Counted from the stretch's first letter, positions 9,888 to 18,851 are shown. The stretch is DNA of 64,000 nucleotides from JAWLHA01 sp041690535 (GCA_041690535.1 JAWLHA010000011.1:1-64000), one strand, 5' to 3'. Notes: generated by a model from the sequence alone, not told the origin. Program-made: numbers and translations.

Positions 9888-12800
9888 CTACTGATATTTC
9901 GCCGCCCGCTTGACCAGCTGCTCCACGCCCGCCTCAGTGGGGTTCCAGGGCGTGCCCGGATGGATGCACCCGGCGGTGCACTTCTCCGCGGCGCGGACGA
10001 TGTCCTTGAAGCTGCCGGCCTTCGGGTCGACCACCACGGCCTGCTTCTGGTCGTTGTAGGCGAAGATGGCCGGAGCGATGTTCAGGCACTCGTCACAGGC
10101 GGTGCATTCCGGGCTCTCGATCCACACCGGCTCGTAGTCAGCCGGGGCGCTGGCGCCGTTTCCGCCGCTGGCAGGTGCCGCCGCGCCGTCGGTGAGGGTG
10201 GTCACCAGGTTGCCGGTGGGGGCGCTGCCGGTGGCCAGGGCGAGCAGACTGGCGGTGAGCTTCTGCGCCATCTCCACCCGCGTCTGTTCGGCGATTTGGT
10301 TCACGTCCACCTTCCGGTCGGCCCCGGCCAGGGAGCGCAGCTGGCGCCAGAAGTCGCGCCGCTCGATGGTGGAGTTGATGAGTTCCTCGCTCACCACCAC
10401 CCGCTGCAGGCGGTCCTTCTTGTCCACGGTCCAGATGTAGGGGAACTTGCCCTCGCGCTCGTCCGTTTCCATGGCGACGAACTCCGCCACGGGCACCATG
10501 TCGTCATTCCACGCCTCCTGGGGCACCCGCTTGAACTGCTTGCGAAAGCGCCCTTCGGTCACGGCGAAGTCGGCGAAGGTCATGGGCAGCTGCATCTCGC
10601 CCGGCTTGCCGTTTTCGTCCACGAAGCGCAGCGTGTAGCGCGGCCAGTCGCTGTCGATGGCAGGGTTGCCTTCGAGCTCGGAACACTCCTCCAGGGTGAT
10701 GCCCTTGTCCGGGTTGAAGCGGAACAGCGGGTAGGCGCGCGACTCCACCGCCAGCTTGCTCTGCATGTAGGAGGCGTCGTCGCCCACCCCATGCTCCGGC
10801 TGACACACCGCGTAGACGTTGAAGAGGGCCGGCCGGCGGCTGTTCAGGCCTTCGATGAAGCTCTCCAGCAGGTGAGTCACATTGGAGATCGCCCCCTGCA
10901 TGACGTAGGCGCTGCGGTGCGCCAGGCCGATGAGGGAGATCTCCTTGCGGATCTCTTCCTTCCCCTTCTGGATTTTGCCGTACGGGGCCATATCGGAGAC
11001 CTGGCTGATGAAACTGGAGGTGCAGTTCTGGCCGCCGGTGTTGGAGTACACCTGCGTATCCAGGACCAGCACCTTGACGGGCAGCCCCGACATCAGCATC
11101 CGGGAGAGGTTTTGGAAGCCGATGTCGTACATGGCGCCGTCGCCACCGATAGAGACCACGGGCGGGCAGAGCTGGAACTCCTCATCCGAGAACTGCCGCC
11201 AGCCGAAATGGGTAAAGAACGCCTTGTGTTTTTCCGCGTTGTACTCCCCGGCCAGCTCCAGCTCGGCCATGCGCACGGCCTTGAAGCCCTCGGCCATCTT
11301 GGCCATATGGCCTTCGAAGATGCCCATGGCCATGGAGGGCGAATCCTGGAACAGGTGGGTTGCCCACGGGAACGGATAGGGGTTGTAGGGGTAAGTGGAG
11401 GCCCACACCGAGGTGCAACCGGTGGAGTTGATCATGCCCATGTGGGCACGTCCCTTGCCGGTGACACCCTGGGTGTACTGCCACTTGAGGTACTTGAGTT
11501 TTTCCATCAGCTGGGTGGCCCACCTCAGCCAGTCGGCATCGATGGGCTGACCGGCCTTGCCCTCGTCCAGACGGGAGGAGAGTTTGGAGAGGGTCAGGTT
11601 GACGTCGTGGCTCGCCTCGGCCAGCTCGTTGATGGCCGCGGTATCGTTCAGGTCCAGGGTCTCGGCCAGCTTGAGGCGGATGTGTTTCTCCAGCCGCTGG
11701 ATGAGGTCCTCGATCTTCGCCACCTGCCTCTTCACCCGCGGCTGCATGAGCGCGGAGACGGTGGCGGTGAACAGGTGCACCACGGTCTTCTCGCCGCAGC
11801 CCACGCAGGCACCGTCGCCACACACCATGGAGCCGTAATTGACCTTGTCGAGCAGCAGGGTCTCCAGGGCGCCGATGCGCTCGTCCAGGTCCTCGATGCG
11901 GATGTACTCCGGCGAGGTGGTGGGCAGCTCCAGCCAAAAAGCCCAGTCGCGGCGCAGCGTCTCAATGGTTTCCGGCGTCTGGCGCTCCACGCGCAGGGCG
12001 TCGTCGTCGCACACATCCACGCAAGCCATGCAGCCTTTGCAGGTGTAGGGGTTCACCGTGATGGAGAACAGCCCGCCGCTGCCCTTGGCCTTCTTCTCGC
12101 GGGTGGTGTAGTAGGGCTTGGTGATGGAGAACTTGAACTCACCCAGCGCCTCTTTGAAGCTGGCGAACTCCTTCTCCAGCCGCTCGCGGCTCTCGGCCTC
12201 GGCCTCCTGCAGCGTCTCCTCGATGGCCTCGTCCAGGAGGGCGCGCACGTTGGCGCTCTCGCCGTCCGCCTCCACCAGGTTGCGCAGTTTCTTCTCCACC
12301 GTGCGCACCGCGCGGCGCAGGTGCATGGTGGGGCTGCTCTTCTCCACCCGGCGGATCGCGGCGTCGAAGACCTCGCTCACGCTGTTGACCAGACCCGGGA
12401 TGGCGCTGTCGGGGCAGACGGTATAGCAGTCGCCGCAGGCGGTGCAGTTCTCCGGCACCCAGACGGGGTGCTCGAAGCGGGTCTGGGTCATGTCGCGGTA
12501 CACGCCGGTGGCCGCCGGCATGAGGGAGAGGCCGATGTAGGGGTCGACCAGGTTGTCGTTGCCCTGACCGCGGGCGTAGAAGTTGCCTGTCGCCTCCCAG
12601 AAGCGGTGCGGATCGGAGAGGGCGGACTGGCTCTCGGGCAGCTGCTTGAGCATGATCGGCAGGGCGGACTCCTTGCGCAGCGCCGGGGTCTGATTCTGCT
12701 CGAGCTTTTTCGCCGTGATCTCGCGCACCTCGTCGAAGCCGCGGCGCACCACCCGCAGGTTGTCTTCCACCACCCGCGCGCCCTTGGAGCCGAACTTGGA

Positions 12801-14807
12801 CTGCAGCTGATCCCGGATGGCCTTGAACAGCGTCTCTTCGGTCAGACTGGCCTGCTGCATCACCGGGGAGGCGGCGAAGAAGGCCCCCTGGAAGGCGATG
12901 CCCTGCATGCGGAACTGCAACTCGGCGTTGGAGGCCTCCTCACGGGCGATCTTGAAGCCGTCCACGTAGAAGACACGGATGTCGTTGTCGATGACGTACT
13001 GCTGGGCCCACACGGGGAAGCGGCGCCAGACATCGCCCGGGGTGGGGAGATCGCTCTGGATGATGAACACGCCGCCCTTGCGCAGCCCCATCAGGGCGTT
13101 GGAGTGGTCGAACACGTTCGGGTCGGGGGAGAGCACCACATCGACATGGACGTATTCGCAATTGACCTTGATGGGCTCCGGGGCCGCCGACAGATAGTAG
13201 GTGGTGGGCTGACCCTTTTTCTCCGAGCCGTATTTGGGGTTTGCCTTGATGTGGAAGCCCAGCAGGTCGAACAGGGTCATGGCCAGGTTCTTGCCGGTGG
13301 TCATGGCGCCCCAGCCGCCCACGGAGTGGAAGCGCACGGCCACGCTCTCCCTGGGCATGAGGTTGGGGTTTTCGCTGCCGCGGATGGCCAGCTGCTTGAT
13401 GCGAGGATAGGCCTCCAGCAGCTCCTGCTGGTAGATCTCCTGCTTGGGGCTCTCCGGCTTGTCGTGAACGAAGTCCACCGAGAGATAGAAGAACTTGTGC
13501 TTGCCCCCCTCGGGCAGCATGTTCTCCACCGCGCCGATGAGCCCCTCGGGCTGCAGGTCGCGGCTGCCCAGGCCATAGCAGCCGGAGTAGAGGCGCGGGG
13601 CGTCGCCGGGGCGGTCGAACACGGCGTAGTGGGGGTAGGGGAGGGGTTCGCCGCGGCCCACGTTGTTTTCGGTGCACTTGCTCGCCACCGCGCGCACTTC
13701 GCGCATCAGCGGCAGGTCTTCGGCGAGGGGCTGGTCGGTACGCTCCAGCACCACCACGCCCTTCTTGCCCTTGAGGACATGGCCCAGCAGATCGCCGGGG
13801 AAGGGGCGGAACATCACGATGCCGACCACGCCCACGCGCAGATTACGCGTTTCGCGCAGGTAGTCGGCCACCGCTTGGGCGGTGGAGATCATGCTGCCCT
13901 GACCGACGATGACGTAGTCGGCATCATCGGTGCGGTAGGTGCTGATGCGGCCATAGCGGCGGCCGGTCAGCCCATGAAACTCCTCCATGGCCTGGTCGGT
14001 GAGTTCGGCCACATGCTCGAAGAAGTAGGGGCGCTGGGCCGCCACCGCCTGCATGTAGGCGTCCTGGTTCTGCACCGGGCCGGCCACCATGGGGTTGTCC
14101 ACGTCCCAGATGGCGGGGATGCGGCGGCGCTTCTCGCCGTAGAGCAGGCGCTGTGCCGCGGTGGGGGTGTCGATGATGTCGTCGGGACGGCCCAGGAATT
14201 CCTCGATGAGCGCCCGCTCGGGCAGCTGCACGGACTCGATGAGGTGGGTGGTGAGGAAGCCGTCCTGGGCCACGATGCCGGGGGTGAGGGCGAGTTCGGC
14301 CACCTTGTGGGCGATGATGTTCAGGTCCGCGGCGCCCTGGGCGTCCTTGGCCATGAACTGGAAGAAGCCGGTGTCGTCCACGCAGTGGTAGTCGTCGTGG
14401 GCGGCGTGGACGTTGAGGCTCGCCTTGGTGATGGCCCGGCAGCCGATGTTCAGCACGTAGGTGAGGCGCTTGCCTACCGCCGCGTAGAGCGATTCGTGCA
14501 TGAACGCCACCCCCTGGGCGGAGGAGAAGTTGGTGGCGCGCAGCCCGGTCATGGAGAGGCCGGCAGTGACGGCGGCGGCCGCATGCTCACTCTCGGGTTC
14601 GATGAAGATGAGCGGACGCTCGGAGATGTTCACATGCCCCTTGGAGGCCTCTTCCGCCCAATATTCGCCCATCTGCGTGGAGGGCGTGATGGGATAGGCG
14701 CCGGCGGCATCCGAGGCCTCGCGCTCGCACCAGATCACGGCACTGTTGCCGTCCATCGCCGCGCGCATCCCCGGATACTTGAAGGTTTTTGGCTGTTTAT
14801 CGCTCAT
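9888..14807 (-). CDS. nifJ: Pyruvate:ferredoxin (flavodoxin) oxidoreductase, extended form with C-terminal ferredoxin
   Basis: 1639 residues, far longer than the usual 1170-1200. Order seen: N-terminal thiamine-pyrophosphate domain (GAYPITPSTQMGEYWAE), gamma domain (HSVGGWGAMTTGKNLA near 495), a [4Fe-4S] motif CTACGDCYTVCP near 787, a charged helical insert of about 120 residues, a second motif CKGCMACVDVC near 921, the TPP-binding domain (GDGACVGCGEKT near 1000; GGDGAMYDIGFQNLSRML near 1220), and an extra single-cluster ferredoxin-like domain near 1560-1620 (CTACDECL ... CTAGCIHP). It interconverts pyruvate + CoA with acetyl-CoA + CO2 and reduced ferredoxin. The start at 14807 matches the family N-terminus. 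It lies between rnfB and rnfC, tying it to Rnf rather than to the nif genes 20 kb away. Confidence 0.95.
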   Translation of the reverse strand: MSDKQPKTFKYPGMRAAMDGNSAVIWCEREASDAAGAYPITPSTQMGEYWAEEASKGHVNISERPLIFIEPESEHAAAAVTAGLSMTGLRATNFSSAQGVAFMHESLYAAVGKRLTYVLNIGCRAITKASLNVHAAHDDYHCVDDTGFFQFMAKDAQGAADLNIIAHKVAELALTPGIVAQDGFLTTHLIESVQLPERALIEEFLGRPDDIIDTPTAAQRLLYGEKRRRIPAIWDVDNPMVAGPVQNQDAYMQAVAAQRPYFFEHVAELTDQAMEEFHGLTGRRYGRISTYRTDDADYVIVGQGSMISTAQAVADYLRETRNLRVGVVGIVMFRPFPGDLLGHVLKGKKGVVVLERTDQPLAEDLPLMREVRAVASKCTENNVGRGEPLPYPHYAVFDRPGDAPRLYSGCYGLGSRDLQPEGLIGAVENMLPEGGKHKFFYLSVDFVHDKPESPKQEIYQQELLEAYPRIKQLAIRGSENPNLMPRESVAVRFHSVGGWGAMTTGKNLAMTLFDLLGFHIKANPKYGSEKKGQPTTYYLSAAPEPIKVNCEYVHVDVVLSPDPNVFDHSNALMGLRKGGVFIIQSDLPTPGDVWRRFPVWAQQYVIDNDIRVFYVDGFKIAREEASNAELQFRMQGIAFQGAFFAASPVMQQASLTEETLFKAIRDQLQSKFGSKGARVVEDNLRVVRRGFDEVREITAKKLEQNQTPALRKESALPIMLKQLPESQSALSDPHRFWEATGNFYARGQGNDNLVDPYIGLSLMPAATGVYRDMTQTRFEHPVWVPENCTACGDCYTVCPDSAIPGLVNSVSEVFDAAIRRVEKSSPTMHLRRAVRTVEKKLRNLVEADGESANVRALLDEAIEETLQEAEAESRERLEKEFASFKEALGEFKFSITKPYYTTREKKAKGSGGLFSITVNPYTCKGCMACVDVCDDDALRVERQTPETIETLRRDWAFWLELPTTSPEYIRIEDLDERIGALETLLLDKVNYGSMVCGDGACVGCGEKTVVHLFTATVSALMQPRVKRQVAKIEDLIQRLEKHIRLKLAETLDLNDTAAINELAEASHDVNLTLSKLSSRLDEGKAGQPIDADWLRWATQLMEKLKYLKWQYTQGVTGKGRAHMGMINSTGCTSVWASTYPYNPYPFPWATHLFQDSPSMAMGIFEGHMAKMAEGFKAVRMAELELAGEYNAEKHKAFFTHFGWRQFSDEEFQLCPPVVSIGGDGAMYDIGFQNLSRMLMSGLPVKVLVLDTQVYSNTGGQNCTSSFISQVSDMAPYGKIQKGKEEIRKEISLIGLAHRSAYVMQGAISNVTHLLESFIEGLNSRRPALFNVYAVCQPEHGVGDDASYMQSKLAVESRAYPLFRFNPDKGITLEECSELEGNPAIDSDWPRYTLRFVDENGKPGEMQLPMTFADFAVTEGRFRKQFKRVPQEAWNDDMVPVAEFVAMETDEREGKFPYIWTVDKKDRLQRVVVSEELINSTIERRDFWRQLRSLAGADRKVDVNQIAEQTRVEMAQKLTASLLALATGSAPTGNLVTTLTDGAAAPASGGNGASAPADYEPVWIESPECTACDECLNIAPAIFAYNDQKQAVVVDPKAGSFKDIVRAAEKCTAGCIHPGTPWNPTEAGVEQLVKRAAKYQ

Positions 14808-14914
14808 CGTCCGCTTCCTAAGTTCTTGCACTGATGTTCGTGTTTTCCCGTTTTTCGGAAAAAACTCTCCCCCGCCGTGCGCGCCGCGCACGGTTGCTCT
14901 CTCGGCGGGGATGG

Positions 14915-15784
14915 TCAGGCCCTGGGTAAGGGCTCTTTACGGGAGACTCGTTTGGCGTCGGCGCCGCGCTGCGGCCCGGCCCCATCCAGCCAGACAATGG
15001 CTCCGGTGGGGCAACGCTCAATGGCCAGCCTCGAGGCCAGCTCGTTTTTCGTGTAATCGATGACGGCCAGGTTGTGCTCGATGCCAATGAGCCCTTCCGG
15101 CGCGTCGGCGCTGCAGCGGCCGCAGGCAGTGCAGACCAACTCGCAGTGGGCCTCGCCCTCGTCGGCAATATCCTGGTTCTTGCAGGCGATCCAGAGTTGG
15201 TGGCTCGCCGGCTGCAGCGAAAAGAGGTCTTTGGGGCAGATGTCAACGCAGTCCCCACAGGCGGTGCACTTGTCGGCCGCGACCACCGGGAGGCTGAATT
15301 TGTTCAGGCGGATGGCGTCGAAGTCGCACACCTCTTCACAGTCGCCAAGCCCCAGGCAACCCCAGGTGCAGCCCTTGCCGCCGCCGGAGACCAGCGCCGC
15401 GGCGCGGCAGGATTGCAACCCTTCGTAACGGGCGCGGGTGTAGGCCACGTGGGAGCCGCCGGCGCAGGCCAGACGCGCCACCTTGCGTTCGTGCTGGCCT
15501 ACCTCGACACCCAGCAGATCGCCGATGCGCTGGTTCATCTCGGGCGAATTGACCGTGCAGAGGGCGGGATCGACCTCGCCGTTGACCAACTTCTCCGCAA
15601 AGGGGCGGCAGCCGGGCGTGCCGCAGGCCCCGCAGTTGGCGTGGGGGAGGAGTTCCTCCACCTCGTCGATGCGCGGGTCTTCGTAGACGTAAAGGCGTCG
15701 ATTGGCCACGGCAAGGACACCGGCCAGCATGGTGCCAAGTCCCGCCATGAAAAGTCCGGCGACCGCGCTGCTGCCAAGCGTCAC
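14915..15784 (-). CDS. rnfB: Rnf complex subunit RnfB, extended multi-cluster ferredoxin protein
   Basis: 289 residues against about 180 for the nif-linked RnfB. It has an N-terminal membrane anchor, the RnfB cluster motif NCGACGTPGC ... C, an added region with CTWGCLGLGDCEEVC, the ferredoxin motif CTACGDCVDICP, and a further cysteine set around CELVCTACGRC and CPTGAIVWL, in all enough for about six [4Fe-4S] clusters, as in acetogen-type RnfB. It would accept electrons from ferredoxin, possibly directly from the adjacent PFOR. The start is a GTG at 15784 with GAGGAG upstream. It is first in the minus-strand series and divergent from a LysR regulator. Confidence 0.92.
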   Translation of the reverse strand: MTLGSSAVAGLFMAGLGTMLAGVLAVANRRLYVYEDPRIDEVEELLPHANCGACGTPGCRPFAEKLVNGEVDPALCTVNSPEMNQRIGDLLGVEVGQHERKVARLACAGGSHVAYTRARYEGLQSCRAAALVSGGGKGCTWGCLGLGDCEEVCDFDAIRLNKFSLPVVAADKCTACGDCVDICPKDLFSLQPASHQLWIACKNQDIADEGEAHCELVCTACGRCSADAPEGLIGIEHNLAVIDYTKNELASRLAIERCPTGAIVWLDGAGPQRGADAKRVSRKEPLPRA

Positions 15785-15887
15785 TGGGCTTCTACTCCTC
15801 TTCTAAAAACCAAGTCAGTTACTAAGAAAATACACGCCCTCCGCGTGTGTGAATTTAGTCTAGGTTTCGTCGCACTATTTGGCACGA

Positions 15888-15982
15888 CAATTATTTCAAT
15901 CTTGTCTATTAAACTAACCAATACTTAGGGGTGCGCTGATCCTGAATGGGGGGAAATCCTTTGACATGGCAATTATTTCAAT
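15888..15982. promoter_or_regulatory. Direct repeat, candidate LysR operator
   Basis: The 13-mer CAATTATTTCAAT occurs at 15888-15900 and again at 15970-15982, each in a longer similar context ending CTATT-AA/CTATTGAA. Both lie in the 248-bp region between rnfB and the divergent LysR gene, the usual location for LysR-type binding sites. Function is inferred from position only. Confidence 0.45.
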
Positions 15983-15991
15983 GCTTACTAT
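15961..15991 (+). promoter_or_regulatory. Candidate sigma70 promoter of the LysR gene
   Basis: TTGACA at 15961-15966 is followed after 19 bases by TACTAT (or after 18 by TTACTA), about 40 bases before the LysR ATG. The second copy of the CAATTATTTCAAT repeat lies in the spacer, so binding there could autorepress. Confidence 0.4.
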
Positions 15992-16032
15992 TGAATTTGT
16001 TAATGCTTTGCCGAAGTGGGAGAAATTGCGCC

Positions 16033-17037
16033 ATGTCGACACCACCGCTCTATTACAAACAGAACCGGTTGAAGCAGCTGCGCGCCTTCTGCCACGCGGC
16101 GCGCGCCGGGAGCATTTCCGAAGCTGCAGAAAGTCTGTTTTTGAGCCAGCCATCGGTGTCGCTGCAGATCCAGGCGCTGGAGCGGGAGATGGGGTTGGTG
16201 CTGTTCGAGCGGCGCGGGCCTAACATCAAACTGACTCCCGAAGGGGCGGTGCTCTACAAACTGGCCAACCCGTTGGTGGAGGGGATCGACAAGCTCCATG
16301 AGACCTTCGCCTCCATGTACGGAAAGCTGGAGACGGGCGAGCTGAACATCGCCGCGGGGGAGTCGACCATACTCTATATATTGCCCGAGCCCATTCGCCG
16401 CTTCGTGGAGGCCTATCCGCAGGTGCGGCTGAAGCTTCATAACGTGACCGGGCGGGATGGCATGGCGATGCTGCGGGGGGACAAGGCCGATTTCGCGGTC
16501 GGCTCCATGCTCGAGGTGCCGGACGACATCATCTACCACCCTATCTTCACCTACGACCCCACCCTCATCACGCCGCTGGACCACCCGCTGGCCCAGAAGG
16601 AGAAGGTGCGGCTGGAGGACATCAGCCCCTACGGACTCATCCTGCCGCCCCGCCATCTCTCCACCTGGCGGATTGTGGACTTGGTGTTCTCCCAAAACAG
16701 CGCCACCTACCACGTGGCTCTGGAGGCGGGGGGCTGGGAGGTCATCAAGAAGTACGTGGAGATGGGGCTCGGGATCTCCATCGTGACCGACGTGTGTCTC
16801 ACCGAGCACGACAAGGTGGCACGCATTCCGCTGAACCAGTACTTCCCCAAGCGCAGCTACGGCATCGTGATCCGCCAGGGCAAGTTCCTCTCGCCCCAGG
16901 CGCGGCGCTTTATTGAAATGATGGATCCCGACTTCTTCGAGCGTTCCGACCTCAGCATCGAGTCGGGCGTCACGCCGGGGGCGGTGGAGGACACCCTGGA
17001 GAGCATCCGCCGGACCTTTCGCGGAGAGATTGCATAG
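16033..17037 (+). CDS. LysR-family transcriptional regulator, divergent from the Rnf-PFOR genes
   Basis: 334 residues. N-terminal winged helix-turn-helix at about 10-70 (LKQLRAFCHAARAGSISEAA, LFLSQPSVSLQIQALEREMG) and a C-terminal effector-binding domain resembling the CysB/CbbR branch (GELNIAAGESTILYILPEPI). The ATG at 16033 gives the standard N-terminus; the longer frame reads upstream promoter DNA. Divergent orientation to rnfB suggests it controls the Rnf-PFOR series. The inducer cannot be read from the sequence. Confidence 0.88.
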   Translation: MSTPPLYYKQNRLKQLRAFCHAARAGSISEAAESLFLSQPSVSLQIQALEREMGLVLFERRGPNIKLTPEGAVLYKLANPLVEGIDKLHETFASMYGKLETGELNIAAGESTILYILPEPIRRFVEAYPQVRLKLHNVTGRDGMAMLRGDKADFAVGSMLEVPDDIIYHPIFTYDPTLITPLDHPLAQKEKVRLEDISPYGLILPPRHLSTWRIVDLVFSQNSATYHVALEAGGWEVIKKYVEMGLGISIVTDVCLTEHDKVARIPLNQYFPKRSYGIVIRQGKFLSPQARRFIEMMDPDFFERSDLSIESGVTPGAVEDTLESIRRTFRGEIA

Positions 17038-17082
17038 CGGGTCGGCAGGCCGTGAGCAGACACTCCTACAACCTCGCGTTTC

Positions 17083-17285
17083 GTAGGGTGGATAAGCGCA
17101 GCGCATCCACCAACTCACACGAGGCGCGAACGAGATTCGAGAGTGCGGGAATGAACTCGCTTCGTGAGTAAATTGACTTGCAGGAGGGTGCGTCTTTGTG
17201 ACACTGCTCCTCGAATCTCGAATCCGCTGTTTTGGTGGATGCGCTGCGCTTATCCACCCTACGAATCTGCGCTTATCCACCCTAC
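17083..17285. repeat. REPIN, GTAGGGTGGATAAGCG family
   Basis: Same repeat as at 9691-9824: GTAG-headed palindrome at 17083, inverted partner ending at 17262, and an extra half copy (GCTTATCCACCCTAC) ending at 17285. It fills the first half of the 466-bp gap between the LysR gene and hsp20; the rest holds only the hsp20 leader. Confidence 0.85.
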
Positions 17286-17440
17286 GTAATCGGGAGAGGC
17301 AAGCTCCTGCAGGCAGGCCCGTTCATCGTGCTTCCGTCAGCAGTTCACGAGGGCAGAGGGTTTTATGAAATGAACAAGTCCCATAAGGGAGAGCGGTCTG
17401 GCAAGTCGGCGCGCGTGTACTATTTTTCGCAGTACCAAAA

Positions 17441-17489
17441 CAGGCGCGCAGCCAGGAAACAGCAAACAGGCGCGCAGCCAGGAAACAGC
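17441..17489 (+). repeat. 26-bp tandem duplication in the hsp20 leader
   Basis: CAGGCGCGCAGCCAGGAAAC begins two units at 17441 and 17467 with a 26-base period, ending 14 bases before the hsp20 ATG. It may affect leader RNA folding, but no thermosensor structure is recognisable. Confidence 0.8.
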
Positions 17490-17503
17490 GAGGAGGCGAG
17501 ATC

Positions 17504-18007
17504 ATGGCAAAGGAAGCAGAACACTTCCCGAAACCCTCCGAAGAGGAGCGGCGAGGTGAGGTGACCCGTGCGACCCCGATGCGGGCAGTGAACCCCTTCG
17601 AGGAGATGGATCGGCTGTTCGAAAGCTTTTTCCCCCGCTCGTGGATGCGCCCCTTCCGCTGGGAGCGGCCCAGCTGGGCGGAGCTGACGGGCGCCTTCCC
17701 GCGGGTGGACGTCATCGACCGTGACGCCGACATCCTCCTGCGCGCGGAGGTCCCCGGGATCCGCAAGGAGGATCTCGACATCACCACCACCGAGAACACC
17801 ATCACCATCAAGGGTGAGTGCAAAATGTCGGAGGAGAAGGGGGAGTACTACCGTTCCGAAATCGCCTACGGTGCCTTCAGCCGGACCATCGCCCTCCCCT
17901 CGGACATCGACGCCTCCAAAGCCAAGGCCAAATTCGACGGCGGCATCCTGGAGATGACCCTGCCCAAGGTGGAGAAGTCGAAGCGGCACACCATCAAAGT
18001 GGAATAA
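17504..18007 (+). CDS. Hsp20 small heat-shock protein
   Basis: 167 residues with an alpha-crystallin domain from about 65 to 160 (FPRVDVIDRDADILLRAEVP, GECKMSEEKGEYYRSE) and the closing GGILEMTLPK motif. Such proteins form oligomers that hold unfolding proteins for refolding by ATP-dependent chaperones. GAGGAGG precedes the ATG. It is a single gene with a hairpin immediately downstream. Confidence 0.93.
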   Translation: MAKEAEHFPKPSEEERRGEVTRATPMRAVNPFEEMDRLFESFFPRSWMRPFRWERPSWAELTGAFPRVDVIDRDADILLRAEVPGIRKEDLDITTTENTITIKGECKMSEEKGEYYRSEIAYGAFSRTIALPSDIDASKAKAKFDGGILEMTLPKVEKSKRHTIKVE

Positions 18008-18015
18008 CGCATTGG

Positions 18016-18051
18016 CCTCGTTCCCACGTACCTCACTGCGTGGGAACGAGG
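18016..18051 (+). terminator. Hairpin downstream of hsp20
   Basis: CCTCGTTCCCACG and its perfect complement flank a 10-base loop, starting 9 bases past the hsp20 stop. There is no T-run, so it may be a dispersed palindrome acting as a terminator. Confidence 0.55.
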
Positions 18052-18160
18052 GCATTGGTCGCAAGGCACTGATGCGGGCGTTTCCACCGGCACCCCTCCG
18101 TTTGCCCCTGTTTTCCTGGATGTGAGCGTCACACGAACTGTCTGGCGCGGGTGAGGCATT

Positions 18161-18487
18161 TCATACCCCGAGACGGTCACAGAGCCGCATGAATTCGTCG
18201 CGGAAGTCGGAGTAGCGGGGGAGGTGCAGCGCAGCCAGCTCCCGGTTGCAGCGCCGGCCGGCGCAGTCGCCCAGATCGGCCAGGAAGCTGGCCTTGACCT
18301 CGGCCGCACTGTGCAGATCACTGTGGAAGCGGTGCTTCTCTTTGGCAGTGGTTCGTTTCACGTCGGCGAGGCGCATGCGTTCACTCTCACGCGCATAGCG
18401 CGTCGGCGGGACCTTGAGAATCGGGTCGAACAGCCTTGCGTCCAGAAACTGAAGCAGGCGTTCCCGTTTCTCATCGTCACTGGCCAT
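18161..18487 (-). CDS. Hypothetical protein, 108 residues
   Basis: A charged, soluble protein (MASDDEKRERLLQFLDARLF) with two cysteines in GDCAGRRCNRELAAL. The ATG at 18487 follows GGAGG at 8 bases, so it is probably expressed; the longer frame upstream lacks such a site. I recognise no domain. It is alone on the minus strand between hsp20 and repeat elements. Confidence 0.6.
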   Translation of the reverse strand: MASDDEKRERLLQFLDARLFDPILKVPPTRYARESERMRLADVKRTTAKEKHRFHSDLHSAAEVKASFLADLGDCAGRRCNRELAALHLPRYSDFRDEFMRLCDRLGV

Positions 18488-18565
18488 CGCATATCCCTCC
18501 TTTCGACGGGGAGCCACATCGAGAGTTACGGATAAAGCGGCCACGCAAGCGAGCTGCGAATCTGG

Positions 18566-18851
18566 CAGGGCGAGCGCCTACTCACCCTCCGGGGGCGATG
18601 TAAGTCCATGAAAGCAGGCCGTCGAGCGTACAGGGATGTCTTTGCAGCGTACCTGATTTCAAGATTGTAACTACTCACTCCCCCGTCATTCCCGCGTAGG
18701 CGGGAATCCAATGAACCGAAGCACGCACTCCAATGGATCCCCGCCGTCGCGGGGATGACGAATTTCCTGTACCGTTCGTAAACACTTGGGTGAGCAGTTA
18801 CCAAGGATTTACAACGCTCACGCCACGGCCGACGTAAGTGCGCTCGCCCTG
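18566..18851. mobile_element. CAGGG-ended MITE, interrupted by a GTAACT-ended MITE
   Basis: Ends CAGGGCGAGCGC (18566) and GCGCTCGCCCTG (18851) and the inner motifs GGGCGATGTAAGTCC and CAAGGATTTACAACGCTCAC match the element at 1499-1664. A different element (18667-18801) splits it. These two elements and flanking DNA make up the 633-bp gap between the gene at 18161-18487 and the membrane gene at 19121; 18852-19120 has no convincing gene. Confidence 0.75.
18667..18801. mobile_element. GTAACTACTC MITE nested in a CAGGG MITE
   Basis: GTAACTACTCAC at the left and GTGAGCAGTTAC at the right enclose two dRS3-like hairpins. Flanks are TCAAGATT and CAAGGATT, an imperfect 8-bp target duplication (one base lost on the left). 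It is therefore the younger of the two elements here. Confidence 0.8.

Noticed and set aside
9498..14834. 1778-codon open frame on the plus strand opposite PFOR
   Set aside because: Antisense of a clear PFOR; its Gly/His/Val-rich composition and lack of domains are typical of GC-rich shadow frames.
15785..15960. Sigma54 promoter for the PFOR-linked Rnf series
   Set aside because: TGGCAC-like bases occur near 15880, but no GC lies at the required distance on either strand.
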